64,000 nucleotides of DNA from Clostridiaceae bacterium OM02-2AC (GCA_003481775.1 QULU01000012.1:37939-101938); one strand, 5' to 3'. Positions 51,035 through 60,442 are shown, numbered from the stretch's first letter. Notes: generated by a model not told the origin, from the sequence alone. A program made the numbers and translations.

Positions 51035-52456
51035 ATGAAGGAATGGAAAATGAAGGTTCAGAAATTCGGTGGCTTTCTGACCGCGATGATGCTCCCCAAT
51101 ATCGGTGCATTCATTGCATGGGGATTGATTACAGCTTTATTTATACCAAACGGATGGATTCCGAATGAAGAGCTTGCCTTATTGAAGCAACCAATGCTGA
51201 TTTATCTGATACCGCTGCTCATAGGCTCTACCGGTGGACATCTTGTCTATGGAAAGCGAGGGTCTGTTATGGGAGCTATCGCCACGATGGGCGTTATCGT
51301 TGGTTCTGATATTGCAATGTTTGTAGGAGCTATGATTATGGGGCCGCTGAGTGCTCTGCTTATTAAGAAATTTGATAAGCTGGTGGATGGCAGAATTCCA
51401 TCGGGCTTTGAAATGCTGGTCAATAACTTTTCCCTAGGTATTATCGGCATGCTGCTATGTCTTCTCGGTTATGCCTTGATTGGACCGGTTATTCAAACCC
51501 TGAACGGTTTCTTTGCTGCAGGTGTGCAATGGCTGGTTGATAAGAGTCTATTGGTGCTTGTTCCGATTTTCATGGAACCTGCACGTATGCTGTTTTTGAA
51601 TAATGCTATATCGCAGGGAATCTTCGCACCGCTGGGTGTTGAACAGGCTGCTGAAATGGGAAAATCAATCTTCTTTCTGCTCAGCTCAAATCCCGGCCCT
51701 GGTCTTGGACTGTTGATTGCATACTGGCTGTATGGTAAGGGAACAGCAAAGGAGGCTGCACCAAGTGCCATGATCATTCACTTCTTCGGTGGTATCCATG
51801 AAATGTACTTTCCGTATATTCTGATGAAGCCAAAGCTGATTATTGCGACCATTTTGGGCTGGATGTCTGCAACACCTGTATATTTGTTTCTAAAAGCCGG
51901 TCTGGTTGCATATCCATCTCCGGGAAGTGTGATTTCCATCATGATGATGTCACCGAAGGGGATGTATCTGATTAACCTGTCTGGCATTCTGGTTGCAGCA
52001 ATTGTATCCTTCTTTGTTGCCTCCTTTATTCTGAAGGTGGATAAGAGCAAGGAAAAGGATTTCAATGATTCGATAGAAATGATGGAACAATTCAAGGGTA
52101 AAAAATCAAAGCATTTTGATGAAATCAAGACCTCTACAGAAAGCGAAGCCAACTCCATGACTACCGTACGGAAAATCATATTCGCCTGTGATGCCGGAAT
52201 GGGAAGCAGTGCGATGGGCGCAGGTATCCTGCAGAAGAAGGTGCAGGAAGCCGGTTTGGATATCGAGGTGAAAAACAGTTCGATCGAAGGGATACCAAAG
52301 GACGGTGATATCATTGTATGCCATGAAGGACTGTATGAGCGTGCATTGCAGAGTGCACCTGGAAAAACGTTTGTCGTCATAACAAATTATCTTGCAGCAC
52401 CGGAATATGACGAGCTTATCGAGCGGCTGAAACAGGAAAAGAAAGAGCATGCCTGA
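51035..52456 (+). CDS. mtlA: PTS mannitol-type EIICB transporter
   Basis: The 473-residue protein has an EIIC membrane domain with GGHLVYGKRGSVMGAIATMG, the catalytic FFGGIHEMYFPYI (GIHE motif) and a C-terminal EIIB domain with phospho-Cys385 in FACDAGMGSSAMGAG. It takes up and phosphorylates a hexitol using the EIIA encoded next. Start 51035 (MKEWKMKVQKFG) is ten bases after GGAGG; a longer frame upstream is less family-like. Family strongly suggests mannitol, but the odd dehydrogenases raise the chance of another hexitol. Confidence 0.93.
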   Translation: MKEWKMKVQKFGGFLTAMMLPNIGAFIAWGLITALFIPNGWIPNEELALLKQPMLIYLIPLLIGSTGGHLVYGKRGSVMGAIATMGVIVGSDIAMFVGAMIMGPLSALLIKKFDKLVDGRIPSGFEMLVNNFSLGIIGMLLCLLGYALIGPVIQTLNGFFAAGVQWLVDKSLLVLVPIFMEPARMLFLNNAISQGIFAPLGVEQAAEMGKSIFFLLSSNPGPGLGLLIAYWLYGKGTAKEAAPSAMIIHFFGGIHEMYFPYILMKPKLIIATILGWMSATPVYLFLKAGLVAYPSPGSVISIMMMSPKGMYLINLSGILVAAIVSFFVASFILKVDKSKEKDFNDSIEMMEQFKGKKSKHFDEIKTSTESEANSMTTVRKIIFACDAGMGSSAMGAGILQKKVQEAGLDIEVKNSSIEGIPKDGDIIVCHEGLYERALQSAPGKTFVVITNYLAAPEYDELIERLKQEKKEHA

Positions 52457-52465
52457 GGTCAGAAT

Positions 52466-52912
52466 ATGAAGAACATTCTACCGATTGAAAATATCTTTCT
52501 GAATCTTCCGGTGATGCAGAAGGAGGAAGCTATTTATACTGCGGCCGAGGTTCTTAGAAAAGGCGGCTATGTTACGGAAGCATATTATGAAGCAATGCTG
52601 TTAAAGGAAAAGGAATGTGAGACTTATATCGGTAATGGTGTTGCCATACCGCATGGCATCAGTCACAGCGAACAGGAAATCCTGCATTCCGGTATTGCTG
52701 TTTTACAATTCCGCACACCGATTGACTATCATGGAAACGCAGTACACCTGGTGATTGGTATCGCCGGTAAGCAGCAGGAGCATATCGCTATGTTATCACA
52801 GATAGCCTGTGTGCTGCAGGATCGAGAGAATGTACAGAAAATTGTCGAGTGTCGCAGCCGCCATGCGCTCGCTGCGATGCTGCACGCATCTGTACAGGAG
52901 GGGAGCGTATGA
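52466..52912 (+). CDS. mtlF: PTS mannitol-type EIIA
   Basis: The 148-residue cytoplasmic phosphocarrier has the phospho-His63 in GVAIPHGISHSE, preceded by ETYIGNG, and the conserved VHLVIGIAGKQQEHIAML. It passes phosphate from HPr to the EIICB just upstream, 9 bases away. Its stop overlaps the start of the next dehydrogenase (ATGA). Confidence 0.95.
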   Translation: MKNILPIENIFLNLPVMQKEEAIYTAAEVLRKGGYVTEAYYEAMLLKEKECETYIGNGVAIPHGISHSEQEILHSGIAVLQFRTPIDYHGNAVHLVIGIAGKQQEHIAMLSQIACVLQDRENVQKIVECRSRHALAAMLHASVQEGSV

Positions 52913-54075
52913 AAAAGGCGATTATCTTTGGGGCGGGGAAAATTGCAAGGGGCTTTGTTGCTCAGCTGCTGTATAACAGCGGCTATGAAATCGTCTTTAT
53001 CGATGTTGATAAACAGCTGATTGATCTGCTGAAACGACAGAAAGCATATACGGTTCATATACTAGGAGCGGAGCATCTGAATACGGAGGTGGATCGTTAC
53101 CGTGCTGTTTTATCGTCCGAGCTGGATACGATTGCAAAGGAAATGGAAACGGCTGCGCTGCTGTTCACGGCTGCAGGCGGGAATCATCTATCGCAAATCG
53201 GCCATGTGATTGCGGCGGCATGGGATCATATGAACACCTATCCGGAAGCTCTGAATATCATCACATGCGAAAACTGGAAGGATGCAGGGAAAACGCTTCG
53301 CTCTTCCATTGAAGCAAATGTTAACAGGCTTTCCGAATGGCAGCAGCACGGCGCGGTCAGTGAAGGGGTAGTCATGCGAATTGCCACGCAGCCCTCTGTT
53401 GATCAGCTGAAACACGAACCGCTTGGTGTTTGGGTACAGAATTTCTGGGAGCTGCCGATTGATGCATCAACCTTTCGCGGAGACATCAGTATACAGGGGA
53501 TGAAGCTGATTGAGCATTTCGGACGATTTCTGGAACAAAAACTGTATACGAACAATACCTCCAATGCCTTTATCGCATATTACGGTTATCTGCTCGGTTA
53601 TCGTATTGTAGCGGAAGCGGCGAATGCACCTGAGCTCTCCGGTATGCTGGATGAATTGTATTGTGAAATCAATGAAACGCTGATTGCTGAGCTTCATGCA
53701 CTCCCAAAGGAACAATACCGTCTCGCAGAAAAAGCGAGAGCAAAATATGCAGACTGGCAGATTGTCGATCGAATCGAAAGACATGCAAAGGATCCGATTC
53801 GCAAGCTGGGACCACACGATCGCCTGATTGCTCCTGCGCGTATGGCATTAAGAAACGGCATTGATCCAAACATGATGGTCCGTGCGATTGCTGCTGCTCT
53901 ATATTATGATGAATCATCGGATGAGGTAGCCTGCAGGCTGCAGGAAATGCGAAAGTCATTCGGTGTTTCCTATATTTTGAAAGAAATTTGTCAGCTGCAG
54001 GAGGAAGAGGAACTGTTTCATCGCATTCTACAGGAAATAGAAGCGCTGAAAGAAAGGGGAATCGTACATGAATAA
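52909..54075 (+). CDS. MtlD-like polyol-phosphate dehydrogenase, copy 2 (closest to MtlD)
   Basis: The 388-residue NAD-dependent dehydrogenase family member probably oxidises the hexitol phosphate made by the PTS to a ketose or aldose phosphate. The Rossmann loop is FGAGKIARGF (7-16). The catalytic segment FLEQKLYTNNTSNAFIAYYG keeps the Lys and Asn, but the expected His position is Asn. RIERHAKDPIRKLG and the helical C-terminus match MtlD. It has the position and length of a normal mtlD after mtlF, overlapping it by 4 bases. The start follows GAGGGGAG. Confidence 0.82.
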   Translation: MKKAIIFGAGKIARGFVAQLLYNSGYEIVFIDVDKQLIDLLKRQKAYTVHILGAEHLNTEVDRYRAVLSSELDTIAKEMETAALLFTAAGGNHLSQIGHVIAAAWDHMNTYPEALNIITCENWKDAGKTLRSSIEANVNRLSEWQQHGAVSEGVVMRIATQPSVDQLKHEPLGVWVQNFWELPIDASTFRGDISIQGMKLIEHFGRFLEQKLYTNNTSNAFIAYYGYLLGYRIVAEAANAPELSGMLDELYCEINETLIAELHALPKEQYRLAEKARAKYADWQIVDRIERHAKDPIRKLGPHDRLIAPARMALRNGIDPNMMVRAIAAALYYDESSDEVACRLQEMRKSFGVSYILKEICQLQEEEELFHRILQEIEALKERGIVHE

Positions 54076-55195
54076 TGTCATCATAGGCGCCGGACAATGT
54101 GGCCGAGGCTATATCGCCAGACTGCTTGCTTTATCAAAGGAGAACTTTACCTTTATTGATTGTGATACGCGTATTATTGAGCAGTTGAGGATAGCCGCAA
54201 CCTATGAAATATCGTTTTGCGGAAGCGAAAGGAAGCCCCTGACTATTGAGCATTACCGTGCCTACAGCTGGGAGGAAAAGGAAAGCTTTGAAAGCCTACA
54301 GGAAGCAGATGTTATCTTTACGAGTGTTTCAGAGCAGCATCTGCCTGCGCTTGTACAGCCGTTAAGGACTGCCCTGCAAAAACGTAGAAAGGCACATAAA
54401 GCAATCATTATCACTGCTGAAAACGGAACTTCTCCTAAACAGAAGCTATGTGAGCTTGCCGATATTGCTGAGTTAAGTGAATCTGTTATATTTTGTACAA
54501 CGTTAAAGAAAGACGGGGTTCTGGATATCATGAGTGAGGATTTGGATCATCTTCCTTATGATGCATCCTGTTTAACATCGCAGCTTCCATTTCATGGGAT
54601 GTATGCTGAGCATAGCTTTCAGGACTTACTGGAGCGCAAAATTTATACATATAACGCATTGAGTGCATGTATTTCCTACCTTGGTGCATATCTTGGGTAT
54701 ACCTCCTATGCAGCTGCAGCGAACGACGCTGATATCGTAAGGCTGACGGATATAGCAAGAAGACAGCTGGATCAGGCGGTTGCCGCTGCTTATGGTATTG
54801 ACATAGAACGTCAGCATGCATTCTCTCATATGGCAGTGACCAAATTCAGAAATCGCGGTATTCCCGATACCATTGAACGTAATGCGCGGGATGTAGTGCG
54901 CAAGCTTGGAAGAAAGGAACGAATCCTTGCACCACTTTTGTTAGTCAGTGCGAACGGCGAGTTTCCGGAGAGCTTCTGTATCGTGTGTGCAGCCGCGCTA
55001 TGGTATGGTAGTATGCATGGCGAATTTGCAGCAGAAAATGATATCAGAAATGAAGAGATATATGGATTGCTACATACTGTATTGACGGCAGATATACTGG
55101 AAGCAACACTGGTATATTATCAGAAGCTCATGGCTGGGATTACGCTTTCAACACTTGTTCATAAAGCTTTTGGATCACTGGAAAAAGAGCTTTGA
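54068..55195 (+). CDS. MtlD-like polyol-phosphate dehydrogenase, copy 3
   Basis: The 375-residue third paralogue has Rossmann loop IIGAGQCGRGYIARL. Its FTSVSEQHLPALV closely mirrors copy 1 (FTSVSSGHITE). The catalytic segment is LLERKIYTYNALSACISYLG, with Lys and Asn kept and His changed to Ser. TIERNARDVVRKLGRKERIL again matches the family. It overlaps copy 2 by 8 bases and ends the operon. Three unlike paralogues in one operon argue for different substrates or a hetero-oligomer rather than simple redundancy. Confidence 0.75.
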   Translation: MNNVIIGAGQCGRGYIARLLALSKENFTFIDCDTRIIEQLRIAATYEISFCGSERKPLTIEHYRAYSWEEKESFESLQEADVIFTSVSEQHLPALVQPLRTALQKRRKAHKAIIITAENGTSPKQKLCELADIAELSESVIFCTTLKKDGVLDIMSEDLDHLPYDASCLTSQLPFHGMYAEHSFQDLLERKIYTYNALSACISYLGAYLGYTSYAAAANDADIVRLTDIARRQLDQAVAAAYGIDIERQHAFSHMAVTKFRNRGIPDTIERNARDVVRKLGRKERILAPLLLVSANGEFPESFCIVCAAALWYGSMHGEFAAENDIRNEEIYGLLHTVLTADILEATLVYYQKLMAGITLSTLVHKAFGSLEKEL

Positions 55196-55254
55196 AAGAA
55201 ATACAGGATTACCATAAAAGATAAGGTATGACGGTTGTCCTTTAATAAAAACTG

Positions 55255-55291
55255 AAAAAAACGTTGATTTGTGATGAATCAGCGTTTTTTT
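55255..55291 (+). terminator. Intrinsic terminator of the hexitol operon
   Basis: A 10-bp stem, AACGTTGATT with AATCAGCGTT, is flanked by A and T runs. Confidence 0.92.
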
Positions 55292-55466
55292 ATTGAGGAA
55301 ATCAGCATTTTCTGGGATTCCAGAATAAATGTATGTTCTACTGTTTATTGCGATGCAATGCTTGGTGAATATCTTGCTTGCTCTGAAATGGTATAGAAGA
55401 TTTTTGTCGATGAAAACCAGGGTTAAAACATGAGCACCTCACATAGGATAGATTGAGGTGATAGCG

Positions 55467-56207
55467 ATGATCAAAGAATGTGTCCTGTGTGGAGTATGTA
55501 TATCTGTATTTCTGACCCCTGTGCAGGCTAAGGAAGAAGTGGTTCAGGGGGTGGTTCAGGTACAGGATGATACCGGGAAACCCCTTGAGGGAGCCGCCTT
55601 TCAGCTGTTCAGCTATGGAGAGCCTCTGCAGGAGCTGACCAGTGATAAAACGGGCACAATCGTTTTACATGATCTTGATTACGGAGAATATCAGCTCATC
55701 CAGACGCAGACAGATTATGGCTATCAGAAAACAAAACAGCGCATCAGCTTTGTATATGATGGAACACAGGAGAAGAAGCAAAGCTGGAAGGTTGTAAATG
55801 AACGAATGCTGGGGACGGTAAAGCTTCGTATCCGGCAGGAGAATGATGAAAGAATATCACATGTGTCCATGCAGCTGCTAGATGAGCAGGGGAAAAAGCT
55901 TCGGAATATCACCAGTGACAGGGACAGCATTCAGCTGCAGAAGCTGCCAATAGGCACATATCGCCTGCATCTGGATGAAAAGGAAAAGAATTATCGCTTG
56001 AAGGAGGATGTGACCTTTGCAATCACTCCATACAACTATAATCGAAGCTATGTGCTGACGCTGCATTTGGAACCGGTTAAACAAAAGCAGGAGGATTACA
56101 CCTTTGCCTTTTGTTTTATCATGGCGGTGCTGGGCCTGTTTTCCTGGCTGGTTTACTTTTTCAGAAAGCACAGTCTCACACAATTCCTTGATGATTTCAT
56201 GGTATAA
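55467..56207 (+). CDS. Membrane protein with two Cna-B/SpaA-like prealbumin domains
   Basis: The 246-residue secreted protein has a signal peptide ending TPVQA (about residue 21). Two SpaA/Cna-B-like repeats follow: GVVQVQDDTGKPLEGAAFQL ... YGEYQLIQTQ, and GTVKLRIRQENDERISHVSMQL ... IGTYRLHLDE. A C-terminal membrane helix (about 205-228) and a short basic tail come last. It has no TGD or LPXTG motif, so it is held by its helix. Start 55467 follows GAGGTG; GTG at 55458 is possible. Such domains usually build pili or surface stalks; here it is solitary. Confidence 0.75.
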   Translation: MIKECVLCGVCISVFLTPVQAKEEVVQGVVQVQDDTGKPLEGAAFQLFSYGEPLQELTSDKTGTIVLHDLDYGEYQLIQTQTDYGYQKTKQRISFVYDGTQEKKQSWKVVNERMLGTVKLRIRQENDERISHVSMQLLDEQGKKLRNITSDRDSIQLQKLPIGTYRLHLDEKEKNYRLKEDVTFAITPYNYNRSYVLTLHLEPVKQKQEDYTFAFCFIMAVLGLFSWLVYFFRKHSLTQFLDDFMV

Positions 56208-56236
56208 TGCTCACACATGTGAAAGGAGGAAGGTCA

Positions 56237-56782
56237 ATGATTGAAGATCTTCTGAGATACAATGAGGAATTTGTTAAGAACAAGGGCTATGAGCCGTATC
56301 AAACAAGCAAATATCCGGATCGGCGTCTGGCTATCGTTACCTGCATGGATACGCGGCTGATTGAGCTGCTGCCGGCAGCACTTGGTATAAAAAACGGCGA
56401 TGCAAAAATTATAAAGAACGCAGGAGGGGTGATCACACATCCCTTTGGCAGTGTTGTGCGAAGTCTTTTGATTGCCATTTATGAACTGGGTGTGGAGGAA
56501 ATTCTGGTTATCGGTCACACGGACTGCGGTGTACAGCATATGGATGCCGAAAATCTGCTGGAGGATATGCGTAAGCGCGGTATTTCAAACAGTGCTATTG
56601 AATCCCTGCGATACTGCGGAATAGATTTTGACCGCTGGCTGGAGGGCTTTGATGATGGCTGTGTGAGTGTGGCAAAGAGTGTGGAGCTGTTAAAAAAACA
56701 TTTTCTGATACCAAAGGATGTGCGTATTTACGGCTTTATGATGAATTCCATCAGTGGCAAGCTGAGTAGTGTTTCAGAATAG
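56237..56782 (+). CDS. Beta-class carbonic anhydrase
   Basis: The 181-residue zinc enzyme interconverts CO2 and bicarbonate. Zinc and catalytic residues are visible as Cys36, Asp38 and Arg40 in TCMDTRL and His94, Cys97 in GHTDCG. NAGGVITHPFGSVVRSLL is the family active-site helix. The length fits the short beta-CA clade of Firmicutes and mycobacteria. Start 56237 follows AAAGGAGG; the upstream frame is not supported. Its last 9 bases overlap the convergent PfkB gene. Confidence 0.94.
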   Translation: MIEDLLRYNEEFVKNKGYEPYQTSKYPDRRLAIVTCMDTRLIELLPAALGIKNGDAKIIKNAGGVITHPFGSVVRSLLIAIYELGVEEILVIGHTDCGVQHMDAENLLEDMRKRGISNSAIESLRYCGIDFDRWLEGFDDGCVSVAKSVELLKKHFLIPKDVRIYGFMMNSISGKLSSVSE

Positions 56783-57673
56783 AGACAGGGCTGCCAGCTC
56801 TGTCTCACTCATAAGCGCTCCCGGCAATGCTACGATATGTCCGCAAATGCGATTGGCAATGCGAAGCGTATCCTGCCAGCAATAGCCCTGCTCGCGTAAC
56901 GCGATGATGCTGCCGATATGGGCATCGCCGGCACCGATTGTATCCTGAATCTGAACCGCTTCTGTAGGAATGTGTGTACATTTTCCTTCCTGCTGCAGCA
57001 GACATCCCCGTGAGCCAAGGGTGATGATAACGATATTGTGTGTACGTTCATAGAGACTTTCTGCGGCCTGTTGAGCAGTCGGACAGCCGGTAAAGCTGCA
57101 GGCTTCCTCTTCATTTAAATGCAGTATGCAGTGCAGGCTGAACAGCGTCTCGATACAGCCTTGCGCAAGTGCGGACAGCCGTGGTCCGGGAGCAAAATAG
57201 ATAGTAAGCTGTGGATGCTTTTGCAGATAATCGAGAATGTATATGCCTGTTTTTTCTTCCAGCTCCAAACCGCACACATACACAGTATCAACACCATAGG
57301 AATCCAGCAGAGAGAACCATTCCTTCTGAAATCGGTATTCCGCACCATGGTGACTGAGGAAGGTGCGCTCACCATCTGACTCCACCAGACAGTAACAGCA
57401 GCCGTTTTCTTCCTCGCTTTCCAGCAAAATGTCGATTTTGCGTTCCTGTAGCTGGCGACGGACAAAGTCACCGTAAATTCCGGTACCTACCGGAGAAAAG
57501 AATAGCGGGTCACTCCCAAGCAAACGGCACATCCATGCGGCATTAAAGGCACAGCCGCCAAGGGAAAGCGTCTGTGCTTCGATATTGATATCCTCCTGTC
57601 GTACAGGAAGATGAGGAATTCTAATGATTACATCAGCCACACTGGAGCCGATGAATGCTATATGCTTATTCAT
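56774..57673 (-). CDS. PfkB-family carbohydrate/nucleoside kinase
   Basis: The 299-residue sugar kinase has the N-terminal GSSVADVIIRIPHLP, the substrate glycine loop SLGGCAFNAAWMCRLLG and the C-terminal anion-hole motif DTIGAGDAHIGS with catalytic Asp. The phospho-acceptor cannot be named from sequence; ribokinase-like or pseudouridine-kinase-like substrates are both possible. Start 57673 has a weak GGTGAT site. It runs convergent to the carbonic anhydrase and overlaps it by 9 bases. The divergent gene at 57723 shares the short promoter interval. Confidence 0.88.
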   Translation of the reverse strand: MNKHIAFIGSSVADVIIRIPHLPVRQEDINIEAQTLSLGGCAFNAAWMCRLLGSDPLFFSPVGTGIYGDFVRRQLQERKIDILLESEEENGCCYCLVESDGERTFLSHHGAEYRFQKEWFSLLDSYGVDTVYVCGLELEEKTGIYILDYLQKHPQLTIYFAPGPRLSALAQGCIETLFSLHCILHLNEEEACSFTGCPTAQQAAESLYERTHNIVIITLGSRGCLLQQEGKCTHIPTEAVQIQDTIGAGDAHIGSIIALREQGYCWQDTLRIANRICGHIVALPGALMSETELAALSLF

Positions 57674-57722
57674 ATGTATCACCACAGGTATTATATCGCA
57701 AATCAGGCAAGGAGGAAATAAG

Positions 57723-58565
57723 ATGAAGAAAAAAACATATACAGTGGCTGGTGCTGCATTCACTGCTGCAGCACTCGCGCTCTCGCATCATGAGAACCGC
57801 TGTCTGGAAGTATGTCATCTGCGGGTGCGCAGTGCGAAGCTTCCTGCCTCTTTTGCAGGGTTTCGTATTGTACAGCTATCCGATCTGCATACAACACGCT
57901 TTGGCTATCATCAAAAGCATCTGCTTCGCAAAATTCGTATGAGTGCACCGGACATCATTGTTATCACAGGAGATTTGATCGATCGGCGCAGAACTGCAAA
58001 GAATACGATGCAGCCGGTTGTTCAGCTGATAAAACAGGCGGTTACTGTGGCACCGGTGTATTATGTGCCGGGAAATCATGAAGCGGTTTCTCCCGTATAC
58101 CCGCATTTGAAGCAGGTGCTGTTGGATTATGGGGTGCAGGTATTGGAGAACAGCAAGCTGGAGCTGTCGCGCAAGGAGGAAAGCATATCCATACTGGGGC
58201 TGAAGGATAAAAAATTCTATCCCTATGCGTCGGATCGGTTTTTGATGAATCTGCATAGCCTCATGCAGACCGTAGATACATCCTTTTCTATCCTGCTCTC
58301 TCATCGTCCGGAGCATTTTGCGGATTATGCAAAGGAGGGCGTATCTCTGGCATTCTGCGGACATGCACATGGTGGTCAGATTGTAGTGCCGAAGCTGGGA
58401 GCACTGTATGCGCCGGATCAGGGGATTTTTCCTTCCTACACGGATGGAGCCTATGAACAAAAGGGATGTACTATGGTCGTATCAAGAGGACTTGGGAACA
58501 GTCGTGCGCCGCAGCGCATCAACAACCGCCCCCAGATAATGGTCGTGACGCTGCAATGCGAGTAG
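57723..58565 (+). CDS. Membrane-anchored metallophosphoesterase (YkuE-like)
   Basis: The 280-residue protein has an N-terminal hydrophobic segment (TYTVAGAAFTAAALAL) that acts as anchor or export signal. A calcineurin-like phosphoesterase domain follows, with metal ligands in LSDLHT, TGDLIDR, PGNHEA, LSHRPE and CGHAHGGQ. Substrates of this clade are cell-envelope lipids or lipid-linked phosphates, but the exact one is unknown. Start 57723 follows AAGGAGG; the longer frame upstream runs into the divergent PfkB gene. Confidence 0.9.
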   Translation: MKKKTYTVAGAAFTAAALALSHHENRCLEVCHLRVRSAKLPASFAGFRIVQLSDLHTTRFGYHQKHLLRKIRMSAPDIIVITGDLIDRRRTAKNTMQPVVQLIKQAVTVAPVYYVPGNHEAVSPVYPHLKQVLLDYGVQVLENSKLELSRKEESISILGLKDKKFYPYASDRFLMNLHSLMQTVDTSFSILLSHRPEHFADYAKEGVSLAFCGHAHGGQIVVPKLGALYAPDQGIFPSYTDGAYEQKGCTMVVSRGLGNSRAPQRINNRPQIMVVTLQCE

Positions 58566-58596
58566 TATAAATCTCTGCAGGTATTAGCATGAAATC

Positions 58597-58626
58597 AGTC
58601 ATGTGCGTAAGGTACATGGCTTTTTT
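58597..58626 (+). terminator. Intrinsic terminator after the phosphoesterase gene
   Basis: An 8-bp stem (AGTCATGT with ACATGGCT, one G-U) is followed by TTTTTT. Confidence 0.65.
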
Positions 58627-59056
58627 GCAGCAGATGATTACAGATGCTTCCTTTAATCCTACAGTAATTAAAAAACGTATACAAAATATGTATACATGAT
58701 AAAAAAGGCTTGGTATCAATCCCGATTTTAAACTCAAAATTTTTTATAATAGACAGCAGCTGCTTTGTTGTTATCCAGCGTTGTATGACAAGCTCATTGA
58801 TCAAGGGTAAAGCTTGTGTTGTAGGCATCAAGCATGCTCAGTGAAGCAATTGATAGACAAGCCGCTATGTTCACAATCTATGGTCATGCTGGAAAATGTA
58901 GGATAGAAAAATGAGTGATAGATAAGGTACAGAGTATCACCTTTTAGATAAGCAGCCCTGCATGATGATGAACAGTTATGCTTGGCTCTGATGAATGATT
59001 AAGAGCATATTTTGGAAACACAGAGAGCCATGTGGATAGGGATACTCCTTCTCTGT
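58627..59056. other. Gap without a gene
   Basis: About 430 bases with no family-like frame. A small perfect inverted repeat, GTATACA-N5-TGTATAC, lies near 58676-58694. Nothing else was recognised. Confidence 0.4.
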
Positions 59057-59085
59057 TTGCGTATTCAGCATGCGTTTGCTATAAT
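59057..59085 (+). promoter_or_regulatory. Promoter of the RlmI-like gene
   Basis: TTGCGT and TATAAT are 17 bases apart. Confidence 0.7.
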
Positions 59086-59162
59086 ATGTCCATATGAATT
59101 AGCGAATAAGCGTATGATTGCAATGTGCTGCCGCCTTACATCATAGGAAATGGAAGAATAAA

Positions 59163-60395
59163 ATGAAAACTACACGTGAATGGAAACAGGTTACGATAAC
59201 CAAAAAAGGAACAAAGAAGCTGCAAAGCGGTCATCCCTGGGTATATGAGGGAGAGGTGCTGGCACTGGAAGCGGATATTCAAAACGGAGATATTGTTGAT
59301 GTATTTTCCGAAAAAGGAAGCTATCAGGGAAGCGGGCTGTATAACGGAAATTCCCGCATCCGCATCCGCCTGATATCCCGCAATGCCAATGACAGCTTTG
59401 ATGAGGATTTCTTTTATCGCCGGTTGCAGCATGCAATCAGCTACCGTGCAACTGTAATGGGAGAGGATTTTGATGCCTGCCGGCTGATTTTCGGAGAGGC
59501 TGATTATTTACCCGGCCTTACCGTAGATCGCTTTCATGATCTGCTTGTTGTACAGACACTCTCCTATGGTATGGAGCAGCGAAAGGATTTGCTGTTTCCC
59601 ATGCTTGTAAGGATTTTGAAGGATGAATATCATGTGGCTGTCAAAGGTATCTATGAGCGCAACGATGTGGCAATCCGTAAGCTGGAGGGGCTAAAGGAAA
59701 GCAAGGGATGGTATACGCATCGTGAATTACCGGATCATCCGCAAAGCTGTATCACGAGCATCCTTGAAAACGGTATCCACTATGATGTAGATGTGGAGAA
59801 CGGACAGAAAACCGGATTTTTTCTGGATCAGAAATACAATCGTGCATCCATTGCCCGAATTGCAAAGGGCAAGCATGTTCTTGACTGCTTTACGCATACC
59901 GGCAGCTTTGCTTTGAATGCTGCCAAGGGAGGTGCTGCGCATGTGCATGCCGTAGATATATCACAAACGGCAATCGATATGGCAAAGCATCATGCGGATA
60001 TGAATGGATTGCAGGAGCGTATGACCTTTGAAACAGCCGATGTGTTTGAGCTGTTAAAGGATTTGAAAAAGCAGCCGCGGGTATATGATATGATCATTCT
60101 TGATCCCCCGGCCTTTACAAAATCCAGAGAAACGATTTCCCACGCAGTGAAGGGCTATCGACAGATCAATACTGCAGCAATGAAGCTGTTGCCCAGAGGC
60201 GGATATCTGGCAACCTGCTCCTGTTCACATTTCATGAATGAGGGGCTGTTCAAAAGCATGCTGCATGAGGCAGCGGAGGCGGCCGGCGTATCTCTTCGTC
60301 AGATTGAGGCAAGACAGCAGAGCTGTGATCATCCAATTCTCTGGAATGTACCGGAAACATCCTATTTGAAATTTTATATCTTCCAGATTGCATAG
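59163..60395 (+). CDS. RlmI-type 23S rRNA (cytosine-5) methyltransferase
   Basis: The 410-residue enzyme has an N-terminal PUA domain (LQSGHPWVYEGEV, ENGDIVDV-like spacing), a middle EEHUD-type domain and a C-terminal Rossmann methyltransferase. In the latter, LDCFTHTGSFALNAAKGGA binds SAM, DISQTAIDMAKHHADMNG is the second strand and IILDPPAF is the catalytic DPPxF motif. TCSCSHFM carries the conserved Cys. It probably makes m5C in 23S rRNA as RlmI does at 1962; the exact site is inferred. ATG 59163 has a GGAAGAA site; longer frames are not supported. Confidence 0.92.
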   Translation: MKTTREWKQVTITKKGTKKLQSGHPWVYEGEVLALEADIQNGDIVDVFSEKGSYQGSGLYNGNSRIRIRLISRNANDSFDEDFFYRRLQHAISYRATVMGEDFDACRLIFGEADYLPGLTVDRFHDLLVVQTLSYGMEQRKDLLFPMLVRILKDEYHVAVKGIYERNDVAIRKLEGLKESKGWYTHRELPDHPQSCITSILENGIHYDVDVENGQKTGFFLDQKYNRASIARIAKGKHVLDCFTHTGSFALNAAKGGAAHVHAVDISQTAIDMAKHHADMNGLQERMTFETADVFELLKDLKKQPRVYDMIILDPPAFTKSRETISHAVKGYRQINTAAMKLLPRGGYLATCSCSHFMNEGLFKSMLHEAAEAAGVSLRQIEARQQSCDHPILWNVPETSYLKFYIFQIA

Positions 60396-60442
60396 CTTTT
60401 TACAAACACTGTTCATACGAAAAACGAATGAGGTATTGAAAT

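Noticed and set aside
58595..58831. Minus-strand 78-codon open frame (possible HTH remnant)
   Set aside because: A short stretch resembles a helix-turn-helix start, but there is no ribosome site, it overlaps the phosphoesterase terminator and the similarity is too weak.
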